A stretch of 56,485 nucleotides of DNA from Streptomyces sp. A1277 (GCF_004795015.1 NZ_SSBI01000054.1:1-56485); one strand, 5' to 3'. Shown: positions 18,960 to 27,747, counted from the first letter of the stretch. Numbers and translations: made by a program. Notes: generated by a model from the letters alone, not told the origin.

Positions 18960-19643
18960 TCAGGCGACCGCTCCGGCCGCGCTCTTGCGGGTCGCCACGA
19001 TCTGGTCGACCAGACCGTAGGCGAGGGCGTCCTCGGCCGTCAGGATCTTGTCGCGCTCGATGTCGTCGCGGATCTTCTCGATCGGCGTGGTGGAGTGCTT
19101 GGCCAGCAGCTCCTCCAGCTGGGTCCGCATGCGCAGGATCTCGTTGGCCGCGATCTCCAGGTCGGAGAGCTGCTCACGGCCGGTCTGCGAGGACGGCTGG
19201 TGGATGAGGATGCGCGCGTTCGGCAGCGCCAGGCGCTTGCCGGGTGTACCCGCGGCGAGCAGGACGGCGGCGGCGGAGGCCGCCTGGCCCATGCAGACCG
19301 TCTGGATGTCCGGCTTCACGAACTGCATCGTGTCGTAGATCGCGGTGAGCGCGGTGAACGAGCCGCCGGGGCTGTTGATGTAGATGGAGATGTCCCGGTC
19401 CGGGTCCATCGACTCCAGGCACAGCAGCTGCGCCATGACGTCGTTGGCGGAGGCGTCGTCGATCTGCACGCCGAGGAAGATCACGCGCTCCTCGAAGAGC
19501 TTCGCGTACGGGTCGTACTCGCGCACGCCCTGCGAGGTGCGCTCCACGAAGCGCGGGACGATGTAGCGGTTGTCCACCTGCGGGCCGGTGTAGAGGCCGC
19601 TCGCGGAGGCGCCGGAGAAGTTGTTCATGTGGGTGTTCACCAT
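18960..19643 (-). CDS. clpP2: ATP-dependent Clp protease proteolytic subunit ClpP2
   Basis: A 227-residue serine protease subunit. The nucleophile is Ser123 in GQAASAAAV and the general base is His148 in LIHQPSS; the usual Asp follows in the ERDKILTAEDA region. The RYIVPRFVERTSQG N-terminus is typical of actinobacterial ClpP2. The outermost ATG is at 19641-19643; an ATG five codons later (19626-19628, MNNFSG) gives the commonly annotated form and may be the true start. It lies 78 bases downstream of clpP1 in the same transcript. ClpP1 and ClpP2 normally form a mixed tetradecamer. Confidence 0.96.
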   Translation of the reverse strand: MVNTHMNNFSGASASGLYTGPQVDNRYIVPRFVERTSQGVREYDPYAKLFEERVIFLGVQIDDASANDVMAQLLCLESMDPDRDISIYINSPGGSFTALTAIYDTMQFVKPDIQTVCMGQAASAAAVLLAAGTPGKRLALPNARILIHQPSSQTGREQLSDLEIAANEILRMRTQLEELLAKHSTTPIEKIRDDIERDKILTAEDALAYGLVDQIVATRKSAAGAVA

Positions 19644-19721
19644 CCTGGTGGCGTTCTGTGGCTGGGTGTCTCGGCGTACGAGAGATGCGCGGTGCGGTGC
19701 GGCGCTGTCCGGGGGACCGGA

Positions 19722-20339
19722 TCAGGCGCCGGTGCCGCCGCCGCCCGGAACGCCCGATGCGACGGTGATGATCTCGTCGATGAGGCCGTAGTCCTTGGCC
19801 TCCTCCGCGGTGTACCAGCGGTCGCGGTCGCCGTCGCGGATGATCGTCTCCACGGTCTGGCCGGAGTGGCGGGCGGTGATCTCCGCCATCCGCTGCTTGG
19901 TGCGCAGCAGGTACTGGGCCTGGATCTTGATGTCCGACGCCGTACCGCCGATGCCGGCCGAGCCCTGGTGCATGAGGATGTCGGTGTTCGGGAGCGCGAA
20001 GCGCTTGCCGGCGGTGCCGCCGGTGAGCAGGAACTGCCCCATCGAGGCGGCCATGCCCATACCGATGGTGACCACGTCGTTCGGGATGTACTGCATGGTG
20101 TCGTAGACCGCCATGCCGGCCGTCACCGAGCCGCCGGGGCTGTTGATGTACAGGTAGATGTCCTTGTCCGGCTCGGCGGCAAGGAGGAGCAGCTGCGCGG
20201 TGATCTTGTTGGCGATGTCATCGTCGACCTGCTGACCGAGGAAGATGATGCGCTCGCCGAGCAGTCGGCTGTAGACCTGGTCACCGAGGCCTCCACCGAG
20301 GGACGGCTCTCCGGCGGCGTAGGGCATCAGATTCGTCAC
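19722..20339 (-). CDS. clpP1: ATP-dependent Clp protease proteolytic subunit ClpP1
   Basis: A 205-residue ClpP subunit with Ser99 in GMAASMGQF, His124 in ILMHQG and the Asp of the DRDRW segment (Asp173) as catalytic triad. The start is GTG at 20337-20339 (MTNLMPYAAGEPSLGGG). The C-terminus is Gly-rich. It is the first gene of the clpP1-clpP2 operon. The upstream region carries a ClgR-type box and a sigma-R-like promoter, matching the known control of clpP1P2 in Streptomyces. Confidence 0.96.
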   Translation of the reverse strand: MTNLMPYAAGEPSLGGGLGDQVYSRLLGERIIFLGQQVDDDIANKITAQLLLLAAEPDKDIYLYINSPGGSVTAGMAVYDTMQYIPNDVVTIGMGMAASMGQFLLTGGTAGKRFALPNTDILMHQGSAGIGGTASDIKIQAQYLLRTKQRMAEITARHSGQTVETIIRDGDRDRWYTAEEAKDYGLIDEIITVASGVPGGGGTGA

Positions 20340-20433
20340 GTATCCACCTGCTCGTCTCTGACGGCTCCGGCCGTCTCAGCGTCTTCGTACCGGGTGGGCC
20401 GGGACTCCCCGACCCTTCCTCTTCATGGACCCT

Positions 20434-20460
20434 AACGCGCAGGTGGGACAACGCCATCCC
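20434..20460 (-). promoter_or_regulatory. Putative sigma-R-type promoter of clpP1-clpP2
   Basis: Read on the minus strand, GGGAT (20456-20460) is followed by 19 bases and then GTT (20434-20436). This is close to the sigma-R consensus GGAAT-N18/19-GTT, with one -35 mismatch. It lies ~95 bases upstream of the clpP1 start. Clp protease genes are known sigma-R targets in Streptomyces. Confidence 0.5.
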
Positions 20461-20472
20461 GCTTCCGCAACT

Positions 20473-20489
20473 GTTCGCTGGGAGCGCAA
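20473..20489 (-). promoter_or_regulatory. ClgR-type operator upstream of clpP1
   Basis: GTTCGCTGGGAGCGCAA contains the CGC-N5-GCG core inside TTCGC...GCG that is typical of ClgR boxes. It lies 12 bases upstream of the putative -35 element of clpP1, the position expected for an activator. ClgR is the known activator of clpP1P2 in Streptomyces. Confidence 0.7.
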
Positions 20490-20535
20490 GGTCCGCAGTT
20501 GGCACAAGGGTTGTGGCGAATCGTCCGCGGTACGA

Positions 20536-20573
20536 CGACGGGCTCCGGACGCGGTGGCGTCCGGAGCCCGTCG
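20536..20573 (-). terminator. Terminator of tig
   Basis: A 17-bp perfect stem, CGACGGGCTCCGGACGC (20536-20552) with GCGTCCGGAGCCCGTCG (20557-20573), has a 4-nt loop. It lies 20 bases beyond the trigger factor stop. Confidence 0.9.
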
Positions 20574-20592
20574 TACGGGGTCAGCGCGAGGC

Positions 20593-21981
20593 TCAGACCT
20601 CGGTCTTCTCCTCGGCGGCGGCCTCGGCGGCGCCCTCGGCGGCCTCCGTGGTCTCCTCCGCCGCGTCCTCGTCGTCTTCCAGCTCGACGACCTCGCCGTT
20701 GGTGTCGACGACCTTGGCGGCCTCGACGACCACGGCCAGCGCCTTGCCGCGGGCGACCTCGCCGACGAGCATCGGCACCTGGCCGCCCTCGACCACGGCC
20801 TGGGCGAACTGGTCCGGGCTCATGCCGGAGGAGGCGGCACGCCGCATGAGGTGCTCGGTGAGCTCCTCCTGGTTGACGTTCAGCTTCTCCTTGTTGACGA
20901 GCTCGTCCAGGATGAACTGGGTCTTGATGCCCTTGACGGCCTGCTCGGACGTCTCGGCCTCGAACTCCTCAAGGGTCTTGCCCTGGATCTCCAGGTACTT
21001 CTCGAGGGTGAGACCCATCTGGCCGAGCTGGTGGTGCTCCAGGTTGTGCTTGCGGGTCTGAACCTCGTCCGCGAGCAGCTTCTCCGGGATCGGGACCTCG
21101 GCGAGCTTGAGCAGCTCTTCGAGGACGCGCTCCTGGGCCTGGGTGGCCTGGTCGTACTGCTTGGTGTTCTCCAGGCGCTTGCGGCTGTCCGCCTTCAGCT
21201 CCTCCAGCGTGTCGAACTCGCTGGCCATCTGGGCGAACTCGTCGTCCAGCTCGGGGAGCTCGCGGGCGGCGACGGCGGTGACCTTGACGGTGACCTCGGC
21301 CTCCTTGCCCTCGGCGGAGCCGCCCTTCAGCTCGGAGGTGAAGGTGGCCTCGCCACCCGCCTCCAGGCCGGTCACGGCGTCGTCGATGCCTTCGAGGAGC
21401 TCGCCGGAGCCGATGGTGTACGAGACACCCTCGGCCACGCCGTCCTCCAGGACCTCGCCCTCGACCTTGGCCTGCAGGTCGATCGTGACGACGTCGCCGG
21501 CGGCGGCGGCGCGCTCGACCGGGTTGGTCGAGGCGAAGCGCTCGCGGAGCTGCTCGACGGCCTTCTCGACGTCCTCGTCGCTGACCTCGAGGGCGTCGAC
21601 GGTGACCTCGATGCCGGAGTAGTCCGGGATCTCGATCTCGGGGCGCACGTCCACCTCGGCGGTGAAGGCCAGCAGCTCGCCGTCCTTCAGCTCCGTGATG
21701 TCGACCTCGGGCTGGCCGAGGACGTTGAGCTCACCCTCGTTGACGGCCTCGGTGTAGAACTTCGGGAGCGCGTCGTTGACGGCCTCCTCCAGCACAGCAC
21801 CACGGCCGAACCGCTGGTCGATGATCCGGCTGGGGATCTTGCCCTTGCGGAACCCCTTCACCGTGACCTGCTGGTTGATCTTCTTGTACGCCGCGTCGAG
21901 GCTGTCCTTGAGCTCCTCGAAGGGCACCTCGATGCTGAGCCGAACCCGGGTCGGGTTCAGGGTCTCCACGGCGCTCTTCAC
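20593..21981 (-). CDS. tig: Trigger factor, ribosome-associated chaperone
   Basis: A 462-residue chaperone and peptidyl-prolyl isomerase. The ribosome-binding signature GFRKGKIP is at 43-50. An FKBP-like PPIase domain lies at about 155-245 and a helical C-terminal domain follows. The last ~35 residues are a Glu/Ala-rich acidic tail. The ATG is at 21979-21981. It is transcribed towards the clp genes but ends in its own strong hairpin, so the two units are adjacent rather than fused. Confidence 0.96.
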   Translation of the reverse strand: MKSAVETLNPTRVRLSIEVPFEELKDSLDAAYKKINQQVTVKGFRKGKIPSRIIDQRFGRGAVLEEAVNDALPKFYTEAVNEGELNVLGQPEVDITELKDGELLAFTAEVDVRPEIEIPDYSGIEVTVDALEVSDEDVEKAVEQLRERFASTNPVERAAAAGDVVTIDLQAKVEGEVLEDGVAEGVSYTIGSGELLEGIDDAVTGLEAGGEATFTSELKGGSAEGKEAEVTVKVTAVAARELPELDDEFAQMASEFDTLEELKADSRKRLENTKQYDQATQAQERVLEELLKLAEVPIPEKLLADEVQTRKHNLEHHQLGQMGLTLEKYLEIQGKTLEEFEAETSEQAVKGIKTQFILDELVNKEKLNVNQEELTEHLMRRAASSGMSPDQFAQAVVEGGQVPMLVGEVARGKALAVVVEAAKVVDTNGEVVELEDDEDAAEETTEAAEGAAEAAAEEKTEV

Positions 21982-22087
21982 GGTTCGGTCTCCTTGGTGG
22001 CTGACTTCTTGGGGTTCTGCTCGGCCGCACAGGAGGCGGCTTCGCGGACCGAGCCCGGTACATCAGACACACGGGCACGCATTTTGC

Positions 22088-22118
22088 ATAGTAACGGCAA
22101 GGGGGAGGACTCCCACAA
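22088..22118 (-). promoter_or_regulatory. Possible vegetative promoter of tig
   Basis: On the minus strand, TTGTGG (22113-22118) and TACTAT (22088-22093) are separated by 19 bases, ~107 bases upstream of the tig ATG. The spacing is slightly long. The call is a pattern match only. Confidence 0.3.
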
Positions 22119-22148
22119 CGCGATCTTGCCGCTGGTCCTCGCCGGTGG

Positions 22149-22222
22149 TCGGGGTGGCCGGATTCGAACCGACGACCTTCCGCTCCCAAAGCGGACGCGC
22201 TACCAAGCTGCGCCACACCCCG
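22149..22222 (-). tRNA. tRNA-Pro (UGG anticodon)
   Basis: A 74-nt cloverleaf on the minus strand. The acceptor stem CGGGGTG pairs with CACCCCG. The anticodon loop CTTTGGGAG carries UGG. The T-arm has GTTCGAATC, and the discriminator is A. CCA is not encoded. Confidence 0.95.
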
Positions 22223-22388
22223 TCGGTGCGACACGTAGGGTACATGCAGACGGGCACCGGACCCGCAGCTTTGCGCCGGTCGGCCGGGCGCGGCACCGTC
22301 CGCCTCGGTATGGGGTGTGCGGGCAGCGCCCGCGACCCGCTACGATGCTTCTCGTGCCGCGGTCCCCGTGACCTGCGGCGCGCCGCAC

Positions 22389-22462
22389 GCGGGCGTAGCT
22401 CAATGGTAGAGCCCTAGTCTTCCAAACTAGCTACGCGGGTTCGATTCCCGTCGCCCGCTCCA
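22389..22462 (+). tRNA. tRNA-Gly (UCC anticodon)
   Basis: A cloverleaf of 71 nt plus an encoded CCA (22460-22462). The acceptor stem GCGGGCG pairs with CGCCCGC, the anticodon loop TCTTCCAAA carries UCC, and the T-arm has GTTCGATTC. It points away from tRNA-Pro and is followed directly by a strong hairpin. Confidence 0.96.
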
Positions 22463-22465
22463 CGC

Positions 22466-22506
22466 ACGACGAGGGGCCCGGTCCGGTGGACCGGGCCCCT
22501 CGTCGT
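22466..22506. terminator. Terminator of tRNA-Gly
   Basis: A 19-bp near-perfect stem starts 4 bases after the encoded CCA: ACGACGAGGGGCCCGGTCC (22466-22484) with its complement at 22488-22506. It can also serve the convergent small membrane protein gene. Confidence 0.9.
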
Positions 22507-22549
22507 GTCCCGGGACCGGCACCGGTTCGGCACCGGCCCGGGCCCGGGC

Positions 22550-22744
22550 TCAGAAGCTGATCTGGTTGATCGTCTCGGCTATCGAGTTCATGAACCTGTT
22601 GATCGACGGCGCCATGCCGGTCGATGCCAGGAAGAAGCCGAAGAGCACCGCGACGACCGCGGGCCCGGCCTTGATGGAACCGCCTCGGATCATGACCACC
22701 AGGATGATGGCCAGAAGAAGCACCACAGACAGTGAAATGGCCAC
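22550..22744 (-). CDS. Small membrane protein (64 aa)
   Basis: A 64-residue protein with two predicted transmembrane helices (about 5-18 and 27-44) joined by RGGSIKAGP, and a polar C-terminus (INRFMNSIAETINQISF). The start is GTG at 22742-22744 with GAAGGTG about 10 bases upstream. Codon usage is Streptomyces-like. I recognise no functional family. Proteins like this are common in Streptomyces genomes and are uncharacterised. It converges on tRNA-Gly across a shared hairpin. Confidence 0.75.
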   Translation of the reverse strand: MAISLSVVLLLAIILVVMIRGGSIKAGPAVVAVLFGFFLASTGMAPSINRFMNSIAETINQISF

Positions 22745-23215
22745 GACTGATCACACCTTCGGTCGGTCCGCCTTGCCGGCCCGGAGCTGTGCGGCCGTGC
22801 ACCCCTCCGTTCCGTCCATCGTGCCACCAACTCCCCCCGGGTCGCTGCCAGGTGACGAATCGACCTGTCGATATCACGCCATCTTGCGCCCCTTGCGCCC
22901 CCTGTGCGCCCGATGACTCGAACGGCTGAGGCCCCGTCATGCACAGGCACCCCCGCCCGGCCCCGCACCGCTGCCGCCGCATCGGCCCGTTTCTGTGAAT
23001 CCGCGCCTCGGAGCGATATGCAACGGTGATCGTTTCTGTATCCACACAGTTTATTCACAGGGAAATTCGTCGCCGAACGCGACGTAATTCACTTCGGCCA
23101 ACTCACTGACGGTATGCACCATTTGATACGGATGAAACCGGCCACAACGGGCACGCTTTGTTGGTTTGGCATTTGATATGCAGGGAACACGCGCTATTCG
23201 ACGGCGGTTTTACGG
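22745..23215. other. 470-base intergenic region, AT-richer than its surroundings
   Basis: It separates the divergent small membrane protein and acyltransferase genes. The right half (about 23000-23200) is clearly lower in GC and includes two 9-mers resembling DnaA boxes, at 23038-23046 and 23051-23059. I see no gene here. It probably contains both promoters. Confidence 0.55.
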
Positions 23216-24397
23216 ATGGCAATCGAGACGTCTAGGGTGCTTGAGATGTTCCACGCTCCGAACGCAATGCAGAGGGCCGCGCTTTCCCCGGCGACCGGGG
23301 AGCCGGAGCCCAGACCCCCTGCGTCGGCGGCGACCGCGGAGGCACCCGCTCCGGTAGCGAACGAGGCCGCGCAGGGCGCCCCCGCCAAGAAGCGTGACGC
23401 CTTCTTCGACAACGCGAAGTACCTCGCCATCGTGCTGGTCGCGGTGGCGCACTCGTGGGTCCCGGTCATGGACGGGAGCCGGGCCGCCCGCGCGCTGTAC
23501 ATGGTGACGTACACCTTCCACATGCCCGCGTTCATCCTCATCTCGGGTTACTTCTCACGGTCGTTCGACCTGAGCCCCGCCAAGGTGAAGCGGCTGGTCA
23601 CCGGTGTCGCCGTGCCGTACGTGGTCTTCGAGACGGCGTACTCGCTGTTCCGGCGGTACGCGAACGACCAGCCGGACGCCCCGATCAGCCTGCTGGAGCC
23701 CTGGTACCTGACCTGGTTCCTGGCCGCCCTGTTCATCTGGCGGCTCACCACCCCGCTGTGGCGCAATCTCCGCCACCCGCTGGCCGTCTCCCTCGTGATC
23801 GCCGTCCTCGCCTCGCTCGCCCCCGGCATCGGTGACGACCTCGACCTGCCGCGCGTCCTGCAGTTCCTGCCGTTCTTCGTGCTGGGACTCCAGCTGAAGC
23901 CGGAGCACTTCGAGCTGGTGCGCCGCCGCGAGGCGCGGCTGATCGCCCTGCCGCTGTTCGCCGTCGCCGTCGTCTTCGCGTACTGGGCGGCACCCCGCAT
24001 GCAACTGGGCTGGTTCCTGCGGGACTCCAGCGCCCAGGACATGGGCGCGCCGTGGTGGTCGGGCGCCGTGATGACGCTCGCGATGTTCGCCTGCGCGACG
24101 CTGCTGACCGCCGCGTTCCTGGCGCTGGTGCCACGCCGGCACATGTGGTTCACGGTGCTCGGCGCCGGCACGATCTGCGGCTACCTGCTGCACGGCTTCC
24201 TGGTGAAGGGCGCCGACTACGCGGGCGTCTTCGACGACCACGCCTGGCTGGTCTCGCCGACCGGTCTGGTGATCGTGACCGTGGTCGCCTCCGCCGCCGT
24301 GACCCTGCTGTGCACGCCGCCGGTGCGGCGGGTCCTGCGCTGCGTGACCGAGCCGGACATGGACTGGGCGTTCCGCCGGGACGCCGCCAAGATCTGA
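23216..24397 (+). CDS. Acyltransferase 3 family membrane protein
   Basis: A 393-residue polytopic protein with about ten transmembrane helices after a ~60-residue Ala/Pro-rich cytoplasmic N-terminus. It fits the acyltransferase 3 (OafA/NodX-like) family, with RDAFFDNAKYLAIVLVAVAHSW and the conserved His in the first helix. Such proteins O-acetylate or otherwise acylate surface glycans or secondary metabolites; the substrate cannot be inferred. The start is uncertain: ATG at 23216 (GGCGG ~10 bases upstream) or ATG at 23246. A very long hairpin follows. Confidence 0.85.
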   Translation: MAIETSRVLEMFHAPNAMQRAALSPATGEPEPRPPASAATAEAPAPVANEAAQGAPAKKRDAFFDNAKYLAIVLVAVAHSWVPVMDGSRAARALYMVTYTFHMPAFILISGYFSRSFDLSPAKVKRLVTGVAVPYVVFETAYSLFRRYANDQPDAPISLLEPWYLTWFLAALFIWRLTTPLWRNLRHPLAVSLVIAVLASLAPGIGDDLDLPRVLQFLPFFVLGLQLKPEHFELVRRREARLIALPLFAVAVVFAYWAAPRMQLGWFLRDSSAQDMGAPWWSGAVMTLAMFACATLLTAAFLALVPRRHMWFTVLGAGTICGYLLHGFLVKGADYAGVFDDHAWLVSPTGLVIVTVVASAAVTLLCTPPVRRVLRCVTEPDMDWAFRRDAAKI

Positions 24398-24402
24398 GCC
24401 CC

Positions 24403-24462
24403 CCGCTCCCCCACACGCGAAGCCCGGCCCGGCGTGGCCGGGCTTCGCGTGTGGGGGAGCGG
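24403..24462. terminator. Very strong hairpin after the acyltransferase gene
   Basis: A 27-bp stem (24403-24429 with 24436-24462) and a 6-nt loop begin six bases past the acyltransferase stop. It would also stop transcription arriving from the convergent PP2C gene. Confidence 0.92.
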
Positions 24463-24545
24463 CCGGGCTTCGTCGTATCGGCCGGTGTTGGCTCAATCCC
24501 GCCGTTCGGCCGGCAGCTTCCAGAGCGCCCCGTCCACAGCCTTCA

Positions 24546-24770
24546 GAGTTGCGGGCCTTCGGGCTCTCCATCGACCCCGGCGGCCTGCCGACCGTCCTGT
24601 GGGCCGGTGCCGGCCGCCGCCGCGGTCACCCTCGCGATGAACGTCTTCGCCGGGATCGCCGCCGCCAAGGTGTACGCGTTCGGCCCGCAGGCCACCGCGA
24701 ACATCTCCACCACCCTCGTGGCGCGCGGCGAGTTCGCCCTGATCCTCGCCACGATGGCGGCCGGGCGCTC
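24546..24770 (+). pseudogene. Fragment of a CPA2-type cation:proton antiporter
   Basis: One frame gives AFGLSIDPGGLPTVLWAGAG. After a shift it continues as VTLAMNVFAGIAAAKVYAFG and then ARGEFALILATMAAGR. These match consecutive segments near the end of the membrane domain of KefB/NapA-like CPA2 antiporters (FGLSIDP..., GxxARGEFALIL). About 70 residues survive of a normal ~400 or more, with a frameshift near 24608. No start codon or Shine-Dalgarno sequence is present. It is a decayed remnant between the acyltransferase and PP2C genes. The family assignment is from motif memory. Confidence 0.65.
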
Positions 24771-24837
24771 GTACTGGCTGGGCCGCTTCCTGCCGGGCGG
24801 GCCGGAACCGGCGCTCCCCGGTCCCGTTCGGGTCGGC

Positions 24838-25983
24838 TCAGGACTTCCGTGACAGGAGCAGCAGGGCCCGGTCGTCGTTGACGTCCTTGGCGCACGCCTC
24901 GATCAGGTGCCAGGCGGCGCCCTCGAAGCCGGTGGCGACATAGCGGTCGGCCTCGCCGGTCAGCCGGTCGATGCCTTCCGCGATGTCCCGGTCCGATGCC
25001 TCCACCAGCCCGTCGGTGAACAGCATCAGCACGTCGCCGGGGGCCAGATGGCCCTTCACCGGGTCGAACTCGGCGCCGTCGTACACCCCGAGCAGCGGGC
25101 CCTCCGCCGCCATCTCCTCCCACTGGCCGCTGCCGGCGTGGAGTTGGAGGGCGGGCGGATGGCCCGCCGAGAGGAGTTCGTAGTCGCCCGTTTCGAGGTC
25201 GAGGACCAGGTGGATCGAGGTGGCGAAGCCCTCGTCCCAGTCCTGGCGCAGCAGATAGCCGTTGGCGGCGGGCAGGAAGCCGTGCGGCGGCAGTGAGCCG
25301 AGGAGCCCGCCGAAGGCGCCGGACAGCAGCAGGGCGCGGGAGCCCGCGTCCCTGCCCTTGCCGGAGACGTCGGTCAGGACCGCCTCCAGGGTGCGCCCGC
25401 CGTGGGTGCGGGCCGCGACGACGAAGTCCCCGGAGAAGGACTGCCCGCCGGCCGGGCGCAGCGACATCTCGCGGTGCCAGCCCTGCGGGAGGCGGGGCAG
25501 CGAGCTCTGCACCCGGATGCGTTCGCGCAGGTCGAAGAGCATGGTGCCGCCGCGCCGCCAGGGCACGCCGACCCGGGCGCGGAACTGGGCGAGGATCAGC
25601 CCGAAGAACCCGCAGGCGGCGACCGTCAGCACGGTGCCGGGGGTGACCCTGGCCGGGCCATTCTCGTAGGGGCCGAGCCAGATGGACTCCACGATGAGGG
25701 CGGCGGCGGCCGCCGCGTACAGGCCGAGCAGGCTGGCGGGGCGCAGCAGCAGGCCGCCGGCGACGATCGGCAGGACGAGCATGGTGGGCGCGCACCAGAC
25801 CGGGTCGGCCAGGGTGGCGCAGGTGATGGCCGGGATGACGAGCAGCAGGCCGGCCAGGGCGATCCAGTCGGAGCCGTCGCCGCGGAAGTAGTCGACCCCG
25901 GACCTGCGCAGCGTGCTGCGGACCCGGTGCGCCGATTTCCGCAATCGGGCCGGGTACGTCTCTGCTCCTGCGCGTCGGGCCAT
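24838..25983 (-). CDS. Membrane-anchored SpoIIE/PP2C-type serine phosphatase
   Basis: A 381-residue protein. A basic N-terminus is followed by about four transmembrane helices (about residues 45-135) and a C-terminal PP2C_SIG domain with FSGDFV, DVSGKGRDA, FTDGLVEA and DDRALLLL metal-binding motifs. Such phosphatases usually act on anti-sigma-factor antagonists. I chose the ATG at 25981-25983 (MARRAGAET, AAGG upstream); an in-frame ATG 16 codons earlier exists. No STAS or kinase partner lies nearby, so its target is unknown. It is unrelated in operon terms to the rsb cluster at 46-52 kb. Confidence 0.85.
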   Translation of the reverse strand: MARRAGAETYPARLRKSAHRVRSTLRRSGVDYFRGDGSDWIALAGLLLVIPAITCATLADPVWCAPTMLVLPIVAGGLLLRPASLLGLYAAAAAALIVESIWLGPYENGPARVTPGTVLTVAACGFFGLILAQFRARVGVPWRRGGTMLFDLRERIRVQSSLPRLPQGWHREMSLRPAGGQSFSGDFVVAARTHGGRTLEAVLTDVSGKGRDAGSRALLLSGAFGGLLGSLPPHGFLPAANGYLLRQDWDEGFATSIHLVLDLETGDYELLSAGHPPALQLHAGSGQWEEMAAEGPLLGVYDGAEFDPVKGHLAPGDVLMLFTDGLVEASDRDIAEGIDRLTGEADRYVATGFEGAAWHLIEACAKDVNDDRALLLLSRKS

Positions 25984-26088
25984 TGCGGGGACCTTATCCA
26001 CCCGGCGGCCTCCGGTGCAGGGGGACCCCATGACAATGTGTTCGAAATCGGCCCGTCCGGGGCCGTACTTGCGGGTAGCCGGGTGCGC

Positions 26089-26898
26089 TCACGCGGACTG
26101 GCAGCCCGGGCACCAGAAGAGGTTGCGGGCGGCCAGGTCGGCCGTGCGGATCTCGGTGCCGCAGATGTGGCAGCCCTGGCGGGCGCGCCGGTAGACGTAG
26201 ACCTCGCCGCCGTGGTCGTCCACGCGTGGCGGGCGGCCCATCGCCTCGGGCAGGTGCTCGGGGCGGACGGTGTCGATCCGGTTGTTCCGTACGCCCTCGC
26301 GCATCAGCGCGCCCAGGTCCGCCCAGATCGCGTCCCACTCGCGGCGGGTGAGGTTCTTGCCCGCCCGGTAGGGGTCGATGCCGTGCCGGAACAGCACTTC
26401 GGCGCGGTAGACGTTGCCGACTCCGGCGACGACCTTCTGGTCCATCAGGAGGGCGGCGACGGTGGTCCGGCTGCGGGAGATCCGCTGCCAGGCCCGTTCG
26501 CCGTCCTCGTCGCCGCGCAGCGGGTCGGGGCCCAGCCGGTCGTGTATCGCGCGCTTCTCGGCGTCGGTGATCAGGGCGCAGGTGGTGGGGCCGCGCAGGT
26601 CCGCGTGGTGGGCGTCGTTCAGCAGGCGCAGCCGGACGGTCTCGGTGGGCGGCGGGGCCGGCACCGTACCGAAGCCGAGCTTGCCGAACAGGCCGAGGTG
26701 GATGTGGACCCAGCCGGTGTCGGGGAAGCCGAGGAAGAGGTGCTTGCCGTGGGCGTCGGCCGCTTCGAGGACCTGGCCGTCGAGCAGGGCGGCGCTGTCC
26801 GAGAACTTGCCCTGCGGGCTGCTGACCCGCACCGGCCGGCCGGCGAAGCGCTCGCGGTGGTCCGCGGCGAGGCGGTGGATGGTGTGTCCCTCGGGCAC
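26089..26898 (-). CDS. nei: Fpg/Nei-family DNA glycosylase (endonuclease VIII type)
   Basis: A 269-residue base-excision-repair enzyme. The catalytic Pro2-Glu3 follows the initiator (MPEGHTIHRLA), which fixes the start as the GTG at 26896-26898. The helix-two-turn-helix region is VVAGVGNVYRAEVLF, and the C-terminal zinc finger is CHICG...WCPGC. The GHTIHR N-terminus points to Nei/Nei2 rather than Fpg, so oxidised pyrimidines are the likely substrates. It follows rpiB after a terminator and may have its own promoter in the 79-base gap. Confidence 0.93.
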   Translation of the reverse strand: MPEGHTIHRLAADHRERFAGRPVRVSSPQGKFSDSAALLDGQVLEAADAHGKHLFLGFPDTGWVHIHLGLFGKLGFGTVPAPPPTETVRLRLLNDAHHADLRGPTTCALITDAEKRAIHDRLGPDPLRGDEDGERAWQRISRSRTTVAALLMDQKVVAGVGNVYRAEVLFRHGIDPYRAGKNLTRREWDAIWADLGALMREGVRNNRIDTVRPEHLPEAMGRPPRVDDHGGEVYVYRRARQGCHICGTEIRTADLAARNLFWCPGCQSA

Positions 26899-26937
26899 GG
26901 TGGCGGGTCTCCTCGGTGGGGGCGGGGGCGGACATGG

Positions 26938-26966
26938 CTGTGCCGCCGGAAGGACCGGCGGCACAG
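26938..26966 (-). terminator. Hairpin between rpiB and nei
   Basis: A 12-bp perfect stem, CTGTGCCGCCGG (26938-26949) with CCGGCGGCACAG (26955-26966), begins 11 bases past the rpiB stop. Confidence 0.75.
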
Positions 26967-26977
26967 GGGGTCGGGGG

Positions 26978-27466
<489 letters not shown>

Positions 27467-27665
27467 GGGAGGAGTGTGGCACGAGCGGAGCCGGGTGGCC
27501 GACGACGGGGTGCGGCCGCACGGGCTGCCCGGCCCCGTCGACGGGGGGCCGGCCCGGGAGTTCGGGTAAGCCGCCGACCGGGTGCGCGCGCTCGACGTGG
27601 TGACGGGTGACGGGGTGGCGCGCGGCGGCGGCCGCATGGACGGCTTCCACGGCCCCGGACGGCCG

Positions 27666-27710
27666 AGAGGCTCGCCGGTCTGGTGTCGCGGTACGACCCG
27701 GCGAGCCTCT
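27666..27710 (-). terminator. Terminator of bioY
   Basis: A 13-bp perfect stem, AGAGGCTCGCCGG (27666-27678) with CCGGCGAGCCTCT (27698-27710), has a 19-nt loop. It lies 37 bases past the bioY stop. Confidence 0.65.
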
Positions 27711-27747
27711 TCGGAGGTCCCTGCTTACGGAAGCGGGGGCGGCGGGG

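Noticed and set aside
22149..22462. tRNA-Pro and tRNA-Gly as attachment sites of an integrated element
   Set aside because: No integrase, direct repeat of a tRNA 3' end, or phage or plasmid genes are found on either side.
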